From: Puffinus mauretanicus
Lineage: Eukaryota; Chordata; Aves; Procellariiformes; Procellariidae
Assembly (NCBI GenBank): GCA_023333565.1
Contig: JAJKFH010003165.1
Location: forward strand, 310,001 to 374,000
DNA length: 64,000 bases
Direction: 5' to 3'
The position numbers and the translations under genes are program-made. The notes under the pieces are model-generated. The model did not search any database, was not told the DNA's origin, and saw nothing but the letters and a program-made list of their open reading frames with translations. Numbering within the stretch: the first letter of the stretch is position 1; every line of letters begins with the position of its first letter. Of the stretch, positions 1 through 12,194 are shown in pieces.

Positions 1-870
1 TCACTGTTCACCTTGTGTTACGAGTCATCCATATCACACTGTTTGGATTTCTTTGGTAGGCTGAAGCTTTTACAAACAAGACCACAACAGACAGATGTTT
101 AGGTATTCAGATGATTACTTATTGTGCTAGGATTCAGGTACTTCCACGGTTGTCTACACTTTCACAAATAAAGAGTAACATGACCCAACAAATCAAATGA
201 TTTTACTCTAACATCTACTATTGTTCAGAGAAATCTTGACAAATTTATTTTAAATCCGTGTGCCTGAAGGTATAGCAAGTAAGGAGATCTCTATTAATTT
301 GTTTGAGAACAGAGAGGCCACTAATGCTACATTTCAAATGGGGAGACAAGGTCACCTCAGCTCCTAAGCTCACATGTGCATGCAGGCTGTGCTTTGATCC
401 TGTGTTACAATTCCTCTTTCCATGCCCCAATTCCATGCAAAGGATGTGGAGGCTAAAAAGGAGCAGCAGTGTGGCTTGGCGAGCTCACCACCCTGTGGTG
501 TATGCTCAAGATTGTTCAGTACCATGCCCTGCAGTTTGGACAGAGGAAGTTTATCTGCTTTAATTATCTATTTAGTGTACACATGTAGAAGATCTACTGT
601 GGACGGTACATTTGCCTCTCATATGATTTCTGTTTGGTCATCAGCATGGCTAGCAAAGGGAAATGAATTTGCTTTTTCTCCTCCATCATAATTTTGGAAG
701 TTGCCACAACTGAATGGAAAATCCTAGCTGCCTGGGAGAAGATAAAGAGGACTTTTAGACTTGCCGCGAATTACTAGTTTTGATGCCACTTAAAGAATCA
801 CTGGCAAAGGTATAAACAAAAGTGATTTTAATAGGAATTTGTAAAAGCATGACTTAACAGAACTCGATGG
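1..870. other. Unique-looking noncoding DNA
   Basis: AT-rich sequence with no recognisable gene, repeat family or RNA. The short open frames (60-90 codons) overlap on both strands and show no family features, so I treat them as chance openings. Confidence 0.6.
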
Positions 871-966
871 CAAGGTTCCCTCTATTACTCATTACATGGA
901 TTAAGCATATACAGGGAAAATCGTGTCTGAATTGTGTTGGAAAGATTTATAGAGAGACCGAGGACA

Positions 967-1215
967 AAAGGGTAAGGGAGACCCTCCCGTTGAGTCATGA
1001 GGTTCAGAGAAGACCCGGTTGGATCCAATCTTAGTCTCAGACTTGGACAATGTCTTGTGTCTAATACAAAAGGGGTAAGGAGACCTTCCTGTTGAGTCAC
1101 AAGGTTCAGAGTAGATTCAGAGTAGACCCCCTTGCTCTCTAAACTCCTTCTCAGAGAGGAGTCTAGGTGCGGCTGGATCCACCCCTAGCCTCAGACCTGG
1201 GCAATGGTTTTATAC
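967..1215. repeat. Imperfect tandem duplication (2 units)
   Basis: Unit 1 (about 967-1,050) and unit 2 (about 1,068-1,210) share, in order, an ACAAAAGGG-like start, GGTAAGG(G)AGACC, a (C)CTGTTGAGTCA-like word, AGGTTCAGAG, GGATCCA and CTCAGAC(C/T)TGG(G/A)CAATG. Unit 2 carries an extra stretch of roughly 50 bp between GTTCAGAG and GGATCCA. Duplication followed by insertion is the simplest reading. Confidence 0.7.
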
Positions 1216-1438
1216 CTAAGGAGTTATGTGTGTTTAGCAGCAATTTAAAGTTTTGAGGTAAATCATAAGATTTTAACAACACTTAATCATTAACTAATTT
1301 GGCAGTTACAAAGTGAGGTAGTCAAGTTTACTACAACTACTAAAGCAACTTAACTACAGATTATACTTATCATTGATTATACCCATTAAACGCACAAAAG
1401 ATCTAGATCACTTTATACATATATATGAATACAGTACC

Positions 1439-1492
1439 AAAGCTAGATAAGTTTATAAAGGCCTAAAGCTAGATAAATCTATAAAGGTATAC
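1439..1492. repeat. Short tandem repeat, ~26 bp period
   Basis: AAAGCTAGATAA, three variable bases, then TATAAAGG occurs twice in succession (about 1,439-1,462 and 1,466-1,489), separated by a few bases. It lies inside the putative LTR relic. Confidence 0.65.
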
Positions 1493-1790
1493 CTGTTAAA
1501 AATTCCCCTCGAGTCTTATGAAATACTCACATTAAATACCTTGGCATTTCTCAACAGGTGAAGGATTGAGCCTCGAGGTGTGTCTCGGCCAAGGAGTGTT
1601 TCACTCCAGGTCTCGGTGATCCTCCGAATCTCACAAACTCGACAGTTTGAGAACTCTGAGAGGCATCCCACTCAGAGGGAGATCCTGGGCGCAGCCCACT
1701 GCAGTCCAGGAGAGCTCAAAGGGTCTCACTAAGGACCACTATTCATAGGTTCATTAGATGATTGGCTTTAGTCATCCATAACAGCTCCCA

Positions 1791-4430
1791 GGATTTTAAC
1801 AACAATGGTGCTGTTCCACTTGATTTGCAACTGAGATAGGGGTGTCAGGGAACGACGGATTATCCCCAACTTTGTCCCCAACCTGGGTTAGGTAATGGAA
1901 GTTCTGGAATGACCAGTGCTGTTCCTCACTCAGCCATGCAAGAGTTCTGGGCACAGTCAAGGGATGCTTCACTGCCCGCTGCTTCATTACAAGAAGGCCA
2001 AAGTTTATCAGGAGTTTCTGAGACCATAGAGTGATCCGGGGGAAAAAAGGGGGGGAAGGAATGCACCACCACAAGACTTCAACCAAAAATATAGCCCTTA
2101 CTATAAAGATTCTGTTCAAAGGTCTTTCCCATGCCTGCTTTACCTCTGTCAAACAACTTTGTGATAGAGGATTCTCCAAGGATTCATCCCAGGAGATGAT
2201 CCATGGGACACTCTGTACTGAAGCTGTAAAGAATAATAACAAAGCTAAATAAACTTAAGCGAGGGTCACTGTGTTCAGACAGCTTCTAAAATGAATTTAC
2301 TACATTTAGATCAATTAATACAGCCCAGAAAAAATTGCATAGGACTTTTTAGTGAATTGGAGAGAAGCCTTGTCCTGGGATACTTGAGATTTTGCTGTCT
2401 ACAGAAACCAAACTAGGAGGAGTGTTGAAGGCATAAGAAAAAAACATTTCTGTGCTGCTTGTTTGCACTGGCATGTTGGAAGCTGAATTAATCAGGAGAG
2501 ACCAAAGTTATTGTGGAGGTTTGTTTTATTTGTCATTTACTATTTAATTCTTGCTACATTTTCCAAGCAGGAGTTGCTTTCTCTTTTTACCACTGAAATT
2601 TCCTCTAGGCCTCTATCTTGGTGTAAGTGCATGCAAAGGATTCGAAAAAATCTTGATTGCTGAAACTGTGGCTGGGAACACAATCTTAAGCTGTGTGCTG
2701 GACTGTGAACAGATGTACATTTTGTAAACATCTGTAAGCCCTCCAGCTGCTTGTTATTACCCCTCTGCTACGGGCTTTTGCTCACACAACTACTCCCTGC
2801 AATATCAGCAGAGCTAACAGGATTGATCTGACTTGATTGATATGACCTGAATCAGATAAAAACTCACATGAACTGCTCTGTTGACAGAGCTTTTTGGGCA
2901 GTAACCTTCAGAAGAAAGGAACCGTAAAAAGTAACAGTGTTGTAATGTCATGTGTCACTGCAGCTGGATCTGGAAGAAAACCTCTGGCTACGGAATTTGT
3001 GTTTAAAGAAAATTGAAACTCTTTGAATCTAGTCTTTTATGAGGCTGACATTGTTTGACATAAAGACCAGTGATATGAATATTATTTGACCATCCCTAGT
3101 AAGCAGACCAAGAAGTAAGCAAACAACACCAGCACTTGCTGACCCCATATGGTGTCTTTCCCAGTAACTGCTCAGGTGTTTTGCCAGGGCAGTGTTAAAA
3201 AGCTGCATGCAGCAGGCCATGGCCTGCTCTGTCACAAGTAACTGTCAGTCATCAGGGTTATAAATCTAGCATTTTTCAAAAGCAGAAATTCAGTTTTTAG
3301 ACAGACCGTGTCTGTGAAGTGGATACTGAAAATCACCCACAAGAGATTCAGTAGTTTTCCCACGGGAATCTCCTGTTGCATGGCATATGAAAAGAAGTTG
3401 TTTTCTTAGAAGACAGTACTCTAGTTTTATAACACATTCTAACTGCCGTAACAGATTTTTTATTAGAAATCTGCTAGGGAAGAAAAAGAAAGTTCTGTTA
3501 CTTTCAAGCATAATTGTATCTTTCAGGCCACCATACCCTTTCCAAATGATGCTTGCAACGGTCTCAGCCAGAATAAAGGAAATGAGGTGCAAACTTGAGT
3601 CATTTTTTCACTCAGGGTATTGCATCTCTAACTCAGAGAACTCCACTGAAGTTTTTAAGTCATATAGAATTATTTATTTAATACCTGCAGCTGTGTTAGG
3701 AGGTTGCCAAACTCTTCATTAATAACCTTTTCTAGGAGAAAGTATCCTAGAAACTTTTACACAACAAGCTTCAATAAACTAGCTCAAAACAGAAAGTTTC
3801 AGTAGGGACGTGGCATAAGAGAGTCTAGCCTTTATTGTATGATGGCCATTGTTGGTAAGTTCACATAAGTTTTTATAAAAATATTTTTTTCTTTTGCTGT
3901 TCTCTGGTAGGAGCTAGGAATTTAGATTGCAGTGGTCAGCTGAGAGTAATGGAATTAAGAGAAAGAGAGACAAAGAGAGAACTATCCCAGATTAGCAACA
4001 GCTTTTCAGTGAACAGACTTCAACTACATGCACACATTCAGTGATATACCTACAGTGGACTGACTGCAAAGAAAGATTTCATTTGTCTAAGGGAATGAGA
4101 GTCAGACACTCATAAATACTAATCAAAGTGCTTATTGGACAGATTAACCAACCCTTCCATTGGTGAGGCAGGAATTTAGATACAATTTAAATATATCAGG
4201 GAGTTTTTGGAAGATTATTCATTGAAGTTTGTAAAAACATTTCCAAGACACAATGTGCTATACACGCTAGGTGCTTTTATTTTGTAGACTTTCAATCCTC
4301 GGCAAAATATTGTATTAGATTATTCTTTCAGTGCAGCTTCTCAATTCTTTACCAGACCCCAGCGGAAAAAAAAAGCTAAGTGTCAAAAGTTTTCAAAATA
4401 GAATAAATAAGGAAAACAAGGATAAGGAAG
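1791..4430. other. Noncoding DNA, nothing recognised
   Basis: No gene, RNA or repeat family is recognised. The largest frame is 148 codons on the minus strand (1,796-2,242). It has no signal peptide, repeated motif or recognised domain. Part of it may still belong to the retroelement relic just upstream. Confidence 0.5.
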
Positions 4431-4533
4431 GGGTTGTTAGACCCTTACAACTACTATTAGAAAGCCATGCTAAAGTCCTTGTCCTATTGCTGACTGCAAG
4501 CTAACCAATGTTATTCCAATTTACAAGAAGGGC

Positions 4534-5820
4534 ATGAGGGAAGACCCAGGGAACTACAGACCTGTTAGTCTAACTTCAGTTCCTGGAAAAATTATGGAGA
4601 AGATTATACTGGCTACTACTGAAAGTCATTTAAAGAATAATGCAATCATCAGGCACAGTCAACATGGGTTCACAAAAAGAAAGTCCTGTTTAACTATTTC
4701 AATATCCTTCTACAGTAAGGTCACCCACCTAGTGGATGAAGGGAAGGAGGTGGATGTAGGTTTTTTGGATTTTAGTAAGGCTTTTGATACTGTCCCTCAC
4801 AGCATCCTTCTGGACAAGTTGTCCAACTGGGGGATGAGCGGGTTCACAGTGCGCTGGGTGAAGAACTGGGTGAAGGACAGGGCTCAGTGGGGCTACATCT
4901 GGCTGCTGGCTCGTGACCGGTCACCAGCAGTGTTCCTCAGGGCTCAGTTCTAGGGCCAGTTCTGTTCAATATTTTTATCAATGATCTGGATGCAGGACTT
5001 GAATGCACCATTAACAAGTTGGCTGATGATACCAAACTGGAAGGTGCTGTTGACTCTTTTGAGGGACAAGAGGCCTTGCAGATGGATCTAGATAGATTGG
5101 AGCATTGGGCAATGATCAGTGGGATGAAATTCAACAAGTCCAAGTGCCAGATTCTGCACCTGGAATGGAGTAATTGGACACAAGTATGAATTGGGAGAGG
5201 AGTGGCTGGAGAGCAGCCCTGCAGAAAGGGATCTGGGGGTGCTGGCTGACAGCAGGCTCAACATGAGCCAGCAGTGTGCCCTGGCAGCCCAGAGGGCAAA
5301 CCCCATCCTGGGGTGCATCAGGCACAGCACAGCCAGCCGGTCAAAAGAAGTGATTGTCCCAGTGTATTCAACATTGGTGCGGCCTCACCTCGAGCACTGT
5401 GTGCAGTTCTGGGCCCCACAATTTAAGAAGGATGTGAAGGTCCTTGAATACGTCCAGAGGAGGGCAACAAAACTGGTGGAAGGCCTGGAAGGCAAGTCCT
5501 GTGAGGAGCAGCTGAGGGCTTTGAGTTTTTCTGGTTTGGAGAAAAGGAGGCTGAGGGGCGACCTCATTGCTCTCTACAGCTTCCTGGGGAGGGGAAGTGG
5601 AGAGGGAGGTGCTGATCCCTTCTCTCTGGTATCCAGGGACAGAATGCCTGGGAATGGTTCAAAGCTCCGCCACGGGAGGTTGAGACTTGACATTAGGAAG
5701 CATTTCTTTACCGAGAAGGTGGTCAAACACTGGACCTGGTTTCCTAGAGAAATGGTCGATGCCCCATGCCTGTCAGCATTTGAGAGGCATTTGGACAATG
5801 CCCTTAATAACATGCTTTAA
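4534..5820 (+). pseudogene. CR1 ORF2 reverse transcriptase (broken, partial)
   Basis: When intact, this LINE protein reverse-transcribes its own mRNA at the nicked target. The first segment (4,534-4,953) holds the RT palm block with NYRPVSLTSVPGKI and DFSKAFDTV. A frame change near 4,890 moves the reading to the frame with [14 protein letters not shown] and the catalytic LADDTK (about 5,019-5,036). A second change near 5,170 leads into the C-terminal segment (5,191-5,820) with [30 protein letters not shown] and [11 protein letters not shown], typical of the CR1 C-terminus. The stop at 5,818-5,820 probably marks the natural end. The two frame disruptions and the missing endonuclease make it non-functional. 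Confidence 0.92.
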
Positions 5821-5893
5821 CTTTTGGTTAAAGTTAAGGTCAGGCAGTTGGACGAGATGATTATTGTAGGTCTGTTCCAACTGAAAATATTCT

Positions 5894-5950
5894 ATTCCAT
5901 TCCATTCCATTCCATTCCATTCCATTCCATTCCATTCCATTCCATTCCAT
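5894..5950 (+). repeat. (ATTCC)n microsatellite at CR1 3' end
   Basis: About eleven nearly perfect ATTCC units lie directly after the CR1 3' tail (AATATTCT). CR1 elements normally end in a few short 8-bp units of ATTCTATG type. The pentamer tract is probably an expansion seeded by that terminus. On the minus strand it produces a repetitive MEWNG-type open frame that is an artefact. Confidence 0.97.
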
Positions 5951-8900
5951 ACTGTAGTCAAAAAGAGAGTTTTTTTCCAATGAGGATATGATTTTTGCCC
6001 AGTTACAGACAGCCAGTTTAATAAAGAATTGTGGGCATTTTTTTTTTTTACAGTTAACCAACAGTGTTCTTCAGACATTCTGTGCATCTTACCAGCATAT
6101 TTATCATGTCTATGCTTTGCCTGTAAAGACTCCAGTGTCTCCACTTTATAAACCTCTTGCTTTATTCTGAATTTTAGCTAGAAGTCTCTGTCTGTGGAAA
6201 ACATTTTATGCTTTGGATGGCAATCCACTGTGTCCGTGGATCATGTGTGTTGTTTTTATCATATTCCTGCAATCAACATCTTGGACTTACACAGGTGCTT
6301 TATTAAATCCTCTCATGGTGATCCTTACATTAGTAGTGTCCAAATATAAATCTGCTAATGAAAAGTAGTGAACATCAGATAAGACTCATTTGACACATAT
6401 GTGCAAGAATATCTTGGTTTGTTTAATTTAGACTGTACAGATATCTAAGTGCTCAAGAGTTACATTAAGTGAAAAAATGTCCTCCTCTATTTAATATTCC
6501 ACACAAAACATTATTAAATGTTCTTCACCAGAATCAAATACAAGTTGAATCAAAGCTGAATTCACAAAAGGTAAAATTTATTAGAAACAAAAGAGTTCAG
6601 AAGGATACATCCTGGCAGCAGCTCCTAGCTCTGCCTATGGGGAGTTAACATCCCTGGCTCACTAGGCACAGAAACCATTGACACCAATGAGCTGATCATA
6701 GGTCCCTTTCTCAGTGTTTCTGTTCTCTGCTCCTCAGGTTGTTCTGCTGTGCCTTGGAGCATCTGGAGGAATGAAGCCAGTGCCCAAACCTATGCTTCTA
6801 GTTCAGCTCTGCAGAAAGACAGCCACGGTAGCTAGCACAGGAGTCATGAAAGAAAATATGCCTTAGGTGGCAATGCCTTGATGTGTAAAGGTAAGTGAGG
6901 GCATGGCATCAGGGCTCCTAATGGAAAGCGAGAGGGTACAGGATGCTGGAACATGGATTGGGGTCTTTGTCTGTGGCAGTGGGGCATGCAGTAGATGAGT
7001 GGAGATAGAAAAGGACTTGGTTTTGAAGACCTGGTTTTGGGAGGTGGGGAAGGAAGCAGAAGGAAGGAGGAAGAGTAGGAGGATGGAGGAAGTTAGTCCA
7101 TAGGCTCATCTCTTTCTCCCTGTGTTTGTGAATCTCCATTAAGTCAAGAGTTGTTACTGTTCCATATCAAAGGGGATTAACTGTCCAAGATTTTTCCATG
7201 TTCTGTCTTTTCCCTTCCTTCACCATATATTGACCCTTGAGAAGGTTCACGTTCCATGCTCTTACAGAAAATTCAGAATTACTTTTAATCGCATTTGTTG
7301 TAATGACTTTTATGCAGAGTAAGAATTATCATAATGCAGCGTACCCTAAAAACATTGTCTTCTGGTCTTAGTCTGCCTTCAGTGTAGAGAGAATCCTTTA
7401 ATCACATTTAAATTACCACCAAACATTTACAATGCTTCAAGCAGAGCAACATTCAAGCTATAAGTTTTGATTGCGTTTGTCTTGTCTCTCAAGTGTGTAA
7501 AGTTTGGTACCTCTCCTAAGGATTGTTATCTAAAATTATTTTGGTTAGAGTTAGGACTTCTGTTAAGTAAGGAAAAGTCTTTCACCATAATTTTCATTTT
7601 GCTTTGCTCTCATTTCTTACTTGCAACATAAACCTTAACTGTTCAGAGACAGCCCAAAATATGCCAGTCTATAAACTGGGAAAACTAATTCTTATTGAGG
7701 ATGTTGAACTCAGGATATTTATATACAATTGTCCCAGAAAAAATCAAAAGGTCACAAAACTAAAAGCATTAAATCTTCACATCTTTCATAATAAGGCTAC
7801 AACTGGTGAATTTTGTGGGGGGAACCAAGCTGAATTCAGGATGTACCTGGATACACTCTTTTCCTTTGATAAAGATGTCACATTTTGTCATTTCAAAAAT
7901 ACATGTCTATTACAAATATTGCCCAGGAACAACTGCAAGTATCTAATAAACATCAAACCACTTCATCACTGACTTTATTTGTGGCTATATATTCTCTATC
8001 GCACCTTTAGGACAAATTAAAATTTGCCATCTTTTGAAAAGTAACTTGTGAAACATGTCATCTTCTCTTTGAAAAACAGTAGGTGAAATGTGCATAAAAC
8101 CAGCAACCAGAGAGTTTGTTTAGCCTACTGCTCCTTTGAATTCTTTCTTATTCTTATTTCTGAGCTTGTAGCCATAGTGGGCTCATAAGTTGCAACAAAC
8201 TAATGTGTCAGATTTCCAGTAAAAATAAATGAATTGGGTTTCTCCCAGAGACAGCAGCTTTTCAAATCTAGATCTATCATCCATTCTGCTGGTATTTTTT
8301 ATCTGACCAGGGATGACATACCTGTACAGGCTTTTCTTTTTATCCCTTCTTATATTTCAAAGATTTTTCTCCCTCAGACCTGACACTGACAATCCTTTTG
8401 TGTTTTCCTTGGTGCCTCAGAGGCTTAATGGTCCAGCGCAGCAGCTGAACCTTTAAAAATTTCTTATGTACCTCTGCAGAGACTGCTTCAGTAAGGGCCA
8501 CAGAGCTGTCACCATGAAAAGTAACAGGCCCCAGTGGTTAAACATTCCTTAGTGTTTTTGTTTCTGAAAGCAACAGCAGAACGGGAAAATGGATTTCTTT
8601 CAACCACTCGATTTCCTTACAGCTGTACACAGTCTTCCTGGGGTCATGTAATGGGGTGAAGCTGTGCTAGGAAGTTGGCTAATTCCCCTTATTTTACTAC
8701 AGGTGATTAGTTTGATGAAGAACTTGATAGTTAACAATTTGAAAAAATCAATTATTTGCAAGCCTATTAATGTTAAATACTTAAACATCTCATATAAGCA
8801 TGTAATTTAAATGCAATTAAACAGTTATTAAATGTCAAATATCAATTAATGATTGACAGAGCATTCACTAAGTGACTAGAAATCTTGGGGCTACTGTGAT

Positions 8901-11900
8901 AACCACAGTGAACTGGAAATTCACTACAAGTAAAATGTTTGGGTATTTTGAAGCATTTTAAAAGCAATTTTCCATACAGCTTGCTGTGAGGTAAATGGTC
9001 TTATTTTAGAATGAATTTAGGGCCTGCTACTCCAAATATTGCCATGAATAGCCCGCTGACTGTAACGGAACTATTCAAAAAGATATGTGCTACTCGGAAG
9101 AGTAAAAGCTTTGCAAGTTGTGGACATTCATCTTCTTGAAAAGCAATGATGTTTTTATTTTACATGATTACCTCTTTCCTTCAGTCTGTGTTCTGTGGCC
9201 CTAGCAAATTTCTCACCTCCAAAAAAGTTCATTTGAAATTTTCATTCCTTACATGATATTAAGTTGAAGTATTTCTTTGGTTATTTCAGAGAAGCGTATT
9301 TTGTGTAAGCCTAGCTGTGATGATTTCACGTCATGGTTCAGGTACAATAATTTCATAAATGTTTTATTAGGGGGACAGTTGTATAATGTTATACCTCACA
9401 ATCTTAAAACACATCCTCATTACAAATTTGCATTATACATAACAGATTCAAGGAGTTTTTTTGGTGATAGTATAAAAAAAGGCTCCTTCTCAATACTGTG
9501 TTTTTACTGTTTCTCATCACCCTGCTGACACAGAGGAACTAACACATACGACAGTTTCCTGAGAAACTTAATAATAGACTTAACACATCACAGGTTGTGT
9601 TAGGTGTGGACAGTCTGCAATCTAGAAAGAAGTGGTATTTCAATGGTTGTTCAGGTGTAGATCCAATGAATCCTAAATTGTCTAGGCTTATCTTTAATTT
9701 TCTCCAACTAGAAGAAATGAAGGGGCTGTAAGGAGGTCGTGGTCATGGAGCTGAAAAATTAATTTTTTTGTAATTCTGAGCTGGGACATGAGAATTTTCC
9801 CATCTCAGTACTGACTGGAGGTTTCTACCATGTAGCCACCCTACTAGAATAGTGAGATGAAGCTATATCATTGCCCTGATGTTTTTTACCTGATGAGTTC
9901 TGCAAGTGGCCCACACAAATTTGCGATATCTATGACAACTTCTGTGCCTGGAGGGTTTGCAATAACAGGGCCTGAGTGCTAATAAGGACTACTTTGCCAT
10001 CTTTGGTTTGGCATACAATTTTGAATGAGAAGAACAGCTGCTTCATTTACCTGTTATGTATTGTGCTTAGTAGTCCCTTGTGTTGCTTTAGTCACTACAT
10101 AGTTAAAGAGTGAATGGCACAATACTGAGCAATGAAAACTCTTGCAGTAAGTGTTATCAAAAGGAGAAGCTGAATGACTCTTATTTCTGCTGGTGGGCAG
10201 ATCAAATGGAAACCTCAGCTCCTGCACAAAATCTGATGTAATGGATCTCCGCTTAGAAATTATTTCCCATCCATTCTTTCCCTCTTTCTCAGCAAATTAA
10301 AGAACAGTTTCTAAAATTTTTAGCTCCACCTTTATTCTCTACACTGACCAACCAAAGCTCGAAGGATTTGGAGAGTAAGGCTGTGTGTGGCAGGAATGAG
10401 AACATCTGAATTCTGCTCTCAGTGGCAGCATCGGGACTACAGTACTGATGGAAAACAATTAGAAATTAATGATTTAAGAATTTTTTCATCACATCTGCAA
10501 CTTGGGGACACAACTGATAAGAGTGAAGTGTTATTATTTTCCGCAGACTCACAGGCTATGACTGAGTCATGTAGATTAATATTGTGACTACCGAAAACAT
10601 GCACAGTAACAGGAGTTGGGAGAGACAAACCATGCTTTCCGAGACTTATTTGAATACGAAATAGTGATCGACATGCTGCATGTAAGGACTGCAAATAACT
10701 ATCATCTTCATAGAAGCCAGTGAACACTGCGGGATTTGACAGACATGTAGTTGTATGCATTCAGAGGTGCACAGGGCTGCCAAAAGGGGAAACAGAAGAT
10801 TTTGATAGATTTGGTGAGCGTCCTGTACTGATTGCAGCTGATGTGCTCTGGCTCCTAAGATGGCTTTCATGTTTTGTTTCAGCAGCTCAGCAAACCGATA
10901 ACAGTGGAGAGGTTTTCTTGTTCTTTTATTGTTATTTGAAAATTGCTGTCTTACCTTTGGGATCCAGCCCATGTGTTGTAAAGCAGCTGAAGTGTGAAGT
11001 TATATAAGGAAAGTTGGTGAAGCAGACCGTCTATGTTCTGCCCACTACAAAAGACTGTTACAAGTTTTTGAAAGTGCATGCAGCTGGCAATATGGTTGAG
11101 GGAAGGCTGAATGCTTAAAGTGGCTGATGTAGTTTCTGGCTGGTTGCAAACATATTAGCCATAGACCACTGACTAAGCAGACATGTCCTACTGCAGTTAC
11201 ACATCTCTTCGTGTTGATTAACTGGCATGTCACCACGGAACAAGCCATATGACTAGTAAGTTGGCAAGGTTTTACTGAAACCATTGTTTAGGACATATCA
11301 GACTGGGGAGGAATGAAATACCTAACCCCTGCTTATACCTTTGATCTGACAAATAACAGTAAAGGACATTGTAGGCCAAAATTTTGAAAAGTAGCTCCTT
11401 GGTGTTTAGAAACCTTCTTGCATTCATGTTTCCTGAGCAGTGTTACTGGCAGGCCAATGAAGTTTGACTTTGTCCACACAAGACCTATGACATGCAAATG
11501 ATACTGCCAGGAAAGTGCATGTGCAACCTTATGTGTTGACAAAGTGGGACTGGTTTGAAAACCTTTCAAAATGTAATCCAGAATGACACTTTGATCAAGA
11601 TAAGTTCATGTGACTTGTTTTTGTGGTTTTATGTATTTCCAGTGGTAAAAAGCTTTTGTTAGCAGCACAGCTTTGAAAATATTTGGACTCAAGGGGATTT
11701 TATCAGGAAGCTGTACTCAAGCCATGAAGCAGTCACAATAATGTCTGCCTCCTCCTTGAAAAAAAGAAGAAAAAAACAGATTTGGGGGCACAAATGGGAA
11801 GAAAAAAGCACAAAACCTAATAATAAATCCTTCTTTTTTTAACACACTGGGAATGGGAAACAAGCCAAACACTTCATATGGCCAAAGACAGATAGAATAT

Positions 11901-12189
11901 AAGAGGAAAAGACCAAGCCAGAGCAAAAAAGCGAAATGAATGTTTTATACCCCTGTTTCATCTTGAAAGACCTTGGTTCTTGCACCAGAATTCTTTTTTC
12001 TGGAGGTGTACTGGGGGATCAAATGGTTTCAAATTGAATTGATATAAAAGACAGCATAGAATAAATCACCAAAATAAGTAGTAAAAAATCATTAAAATTT
12101 GTTAAGAATTTAAGGGAGCTCAAAACCCAAATAGCTGATCTAGTAAGCTGTAATATGTAGTCTCATGATTAAAGTTGCCTTAGTGTCAC
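5951..12189. other. Unique-looking noncoding DNA
   Basis: About 6.2 kb of AT-rich sequence. The longest frames are 108-122 codons (for example 7,604-7,972 and 10,646-10,972). They have no recognised domain and no coding-like continuity into neighbouring frames. No repeat family is recognised by eye. Confidence 0.55.
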
Positions 12190-12194
12190 AGAAT

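Larger units (their letters stand above)
880..1790 (-). mobile_element. Probable LTR-retroelement relic (unassigned)
   Basis: This block differs from its surroundings in base composition. It carries clusters of CTCGAG/CpG-containing sequence (1,507-1,680) and two imperfect copies of a unit that contains GGTAAGGGAGACC-like, GTTGAGTCA, GGTTCAGAG and GGATCCA words (about 967-1,050 and 1,068-1,210). An AT-rich middle (1,240-1,500) has its own short tandem duplication. The mix of tandem units, an AT-rich core and a GC-richer end resembles avian endogenous-retrovirus LTR or untranslated leader sequence, probably read on the minus strand. I see no primer-binding site, coding domain or clean TG...CA ends. 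The class and boundaries are therefore inferred and approximate. Confidence 0.4.
4490..5950 (+). mobile_element. CR1 LINE retrotransposon, 5'-truncated
   Basis: This is an avian CR1 non-LTR retrotransposon. It keeps most of the ORF2 reverse transcriptase and C-terminal region, the 3' untranslated tail (GGTCAGGCAGTTGGACGAGA at 5,841, then a TAGGTCTGTTCCAACTGA-type 3' end) and a microsatellite that replaces the usual short terminal repeats. The 5' end, including the endonuclease domain and ORF1, is absent, as in most CR1 copies. The 5' boundary is uncertain: homology is clear from about 4,500 and may start up to 70 bp earlier. CR1 copies usually lack target-site duplications, and none is evident. 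Confidence 0.93.

Noticed and set aside
1796..2242. 148-codon minus-strand frame as a gene or env fragment
   Set aside because: There is no signal peptide, cysteine pattern, heptad repeat or known motif. It sits beside a retroelement relic and may be part of it, but nothing supports a protein.
5773..6144. Minus-strand frames of 66-123 codons with repeated MEWNG units
   Set aside because: These are a translation of the (ATTCC)n microsatellite on the CR1 tail. A pentamer is open in some frames by chance and has no coding meaning.
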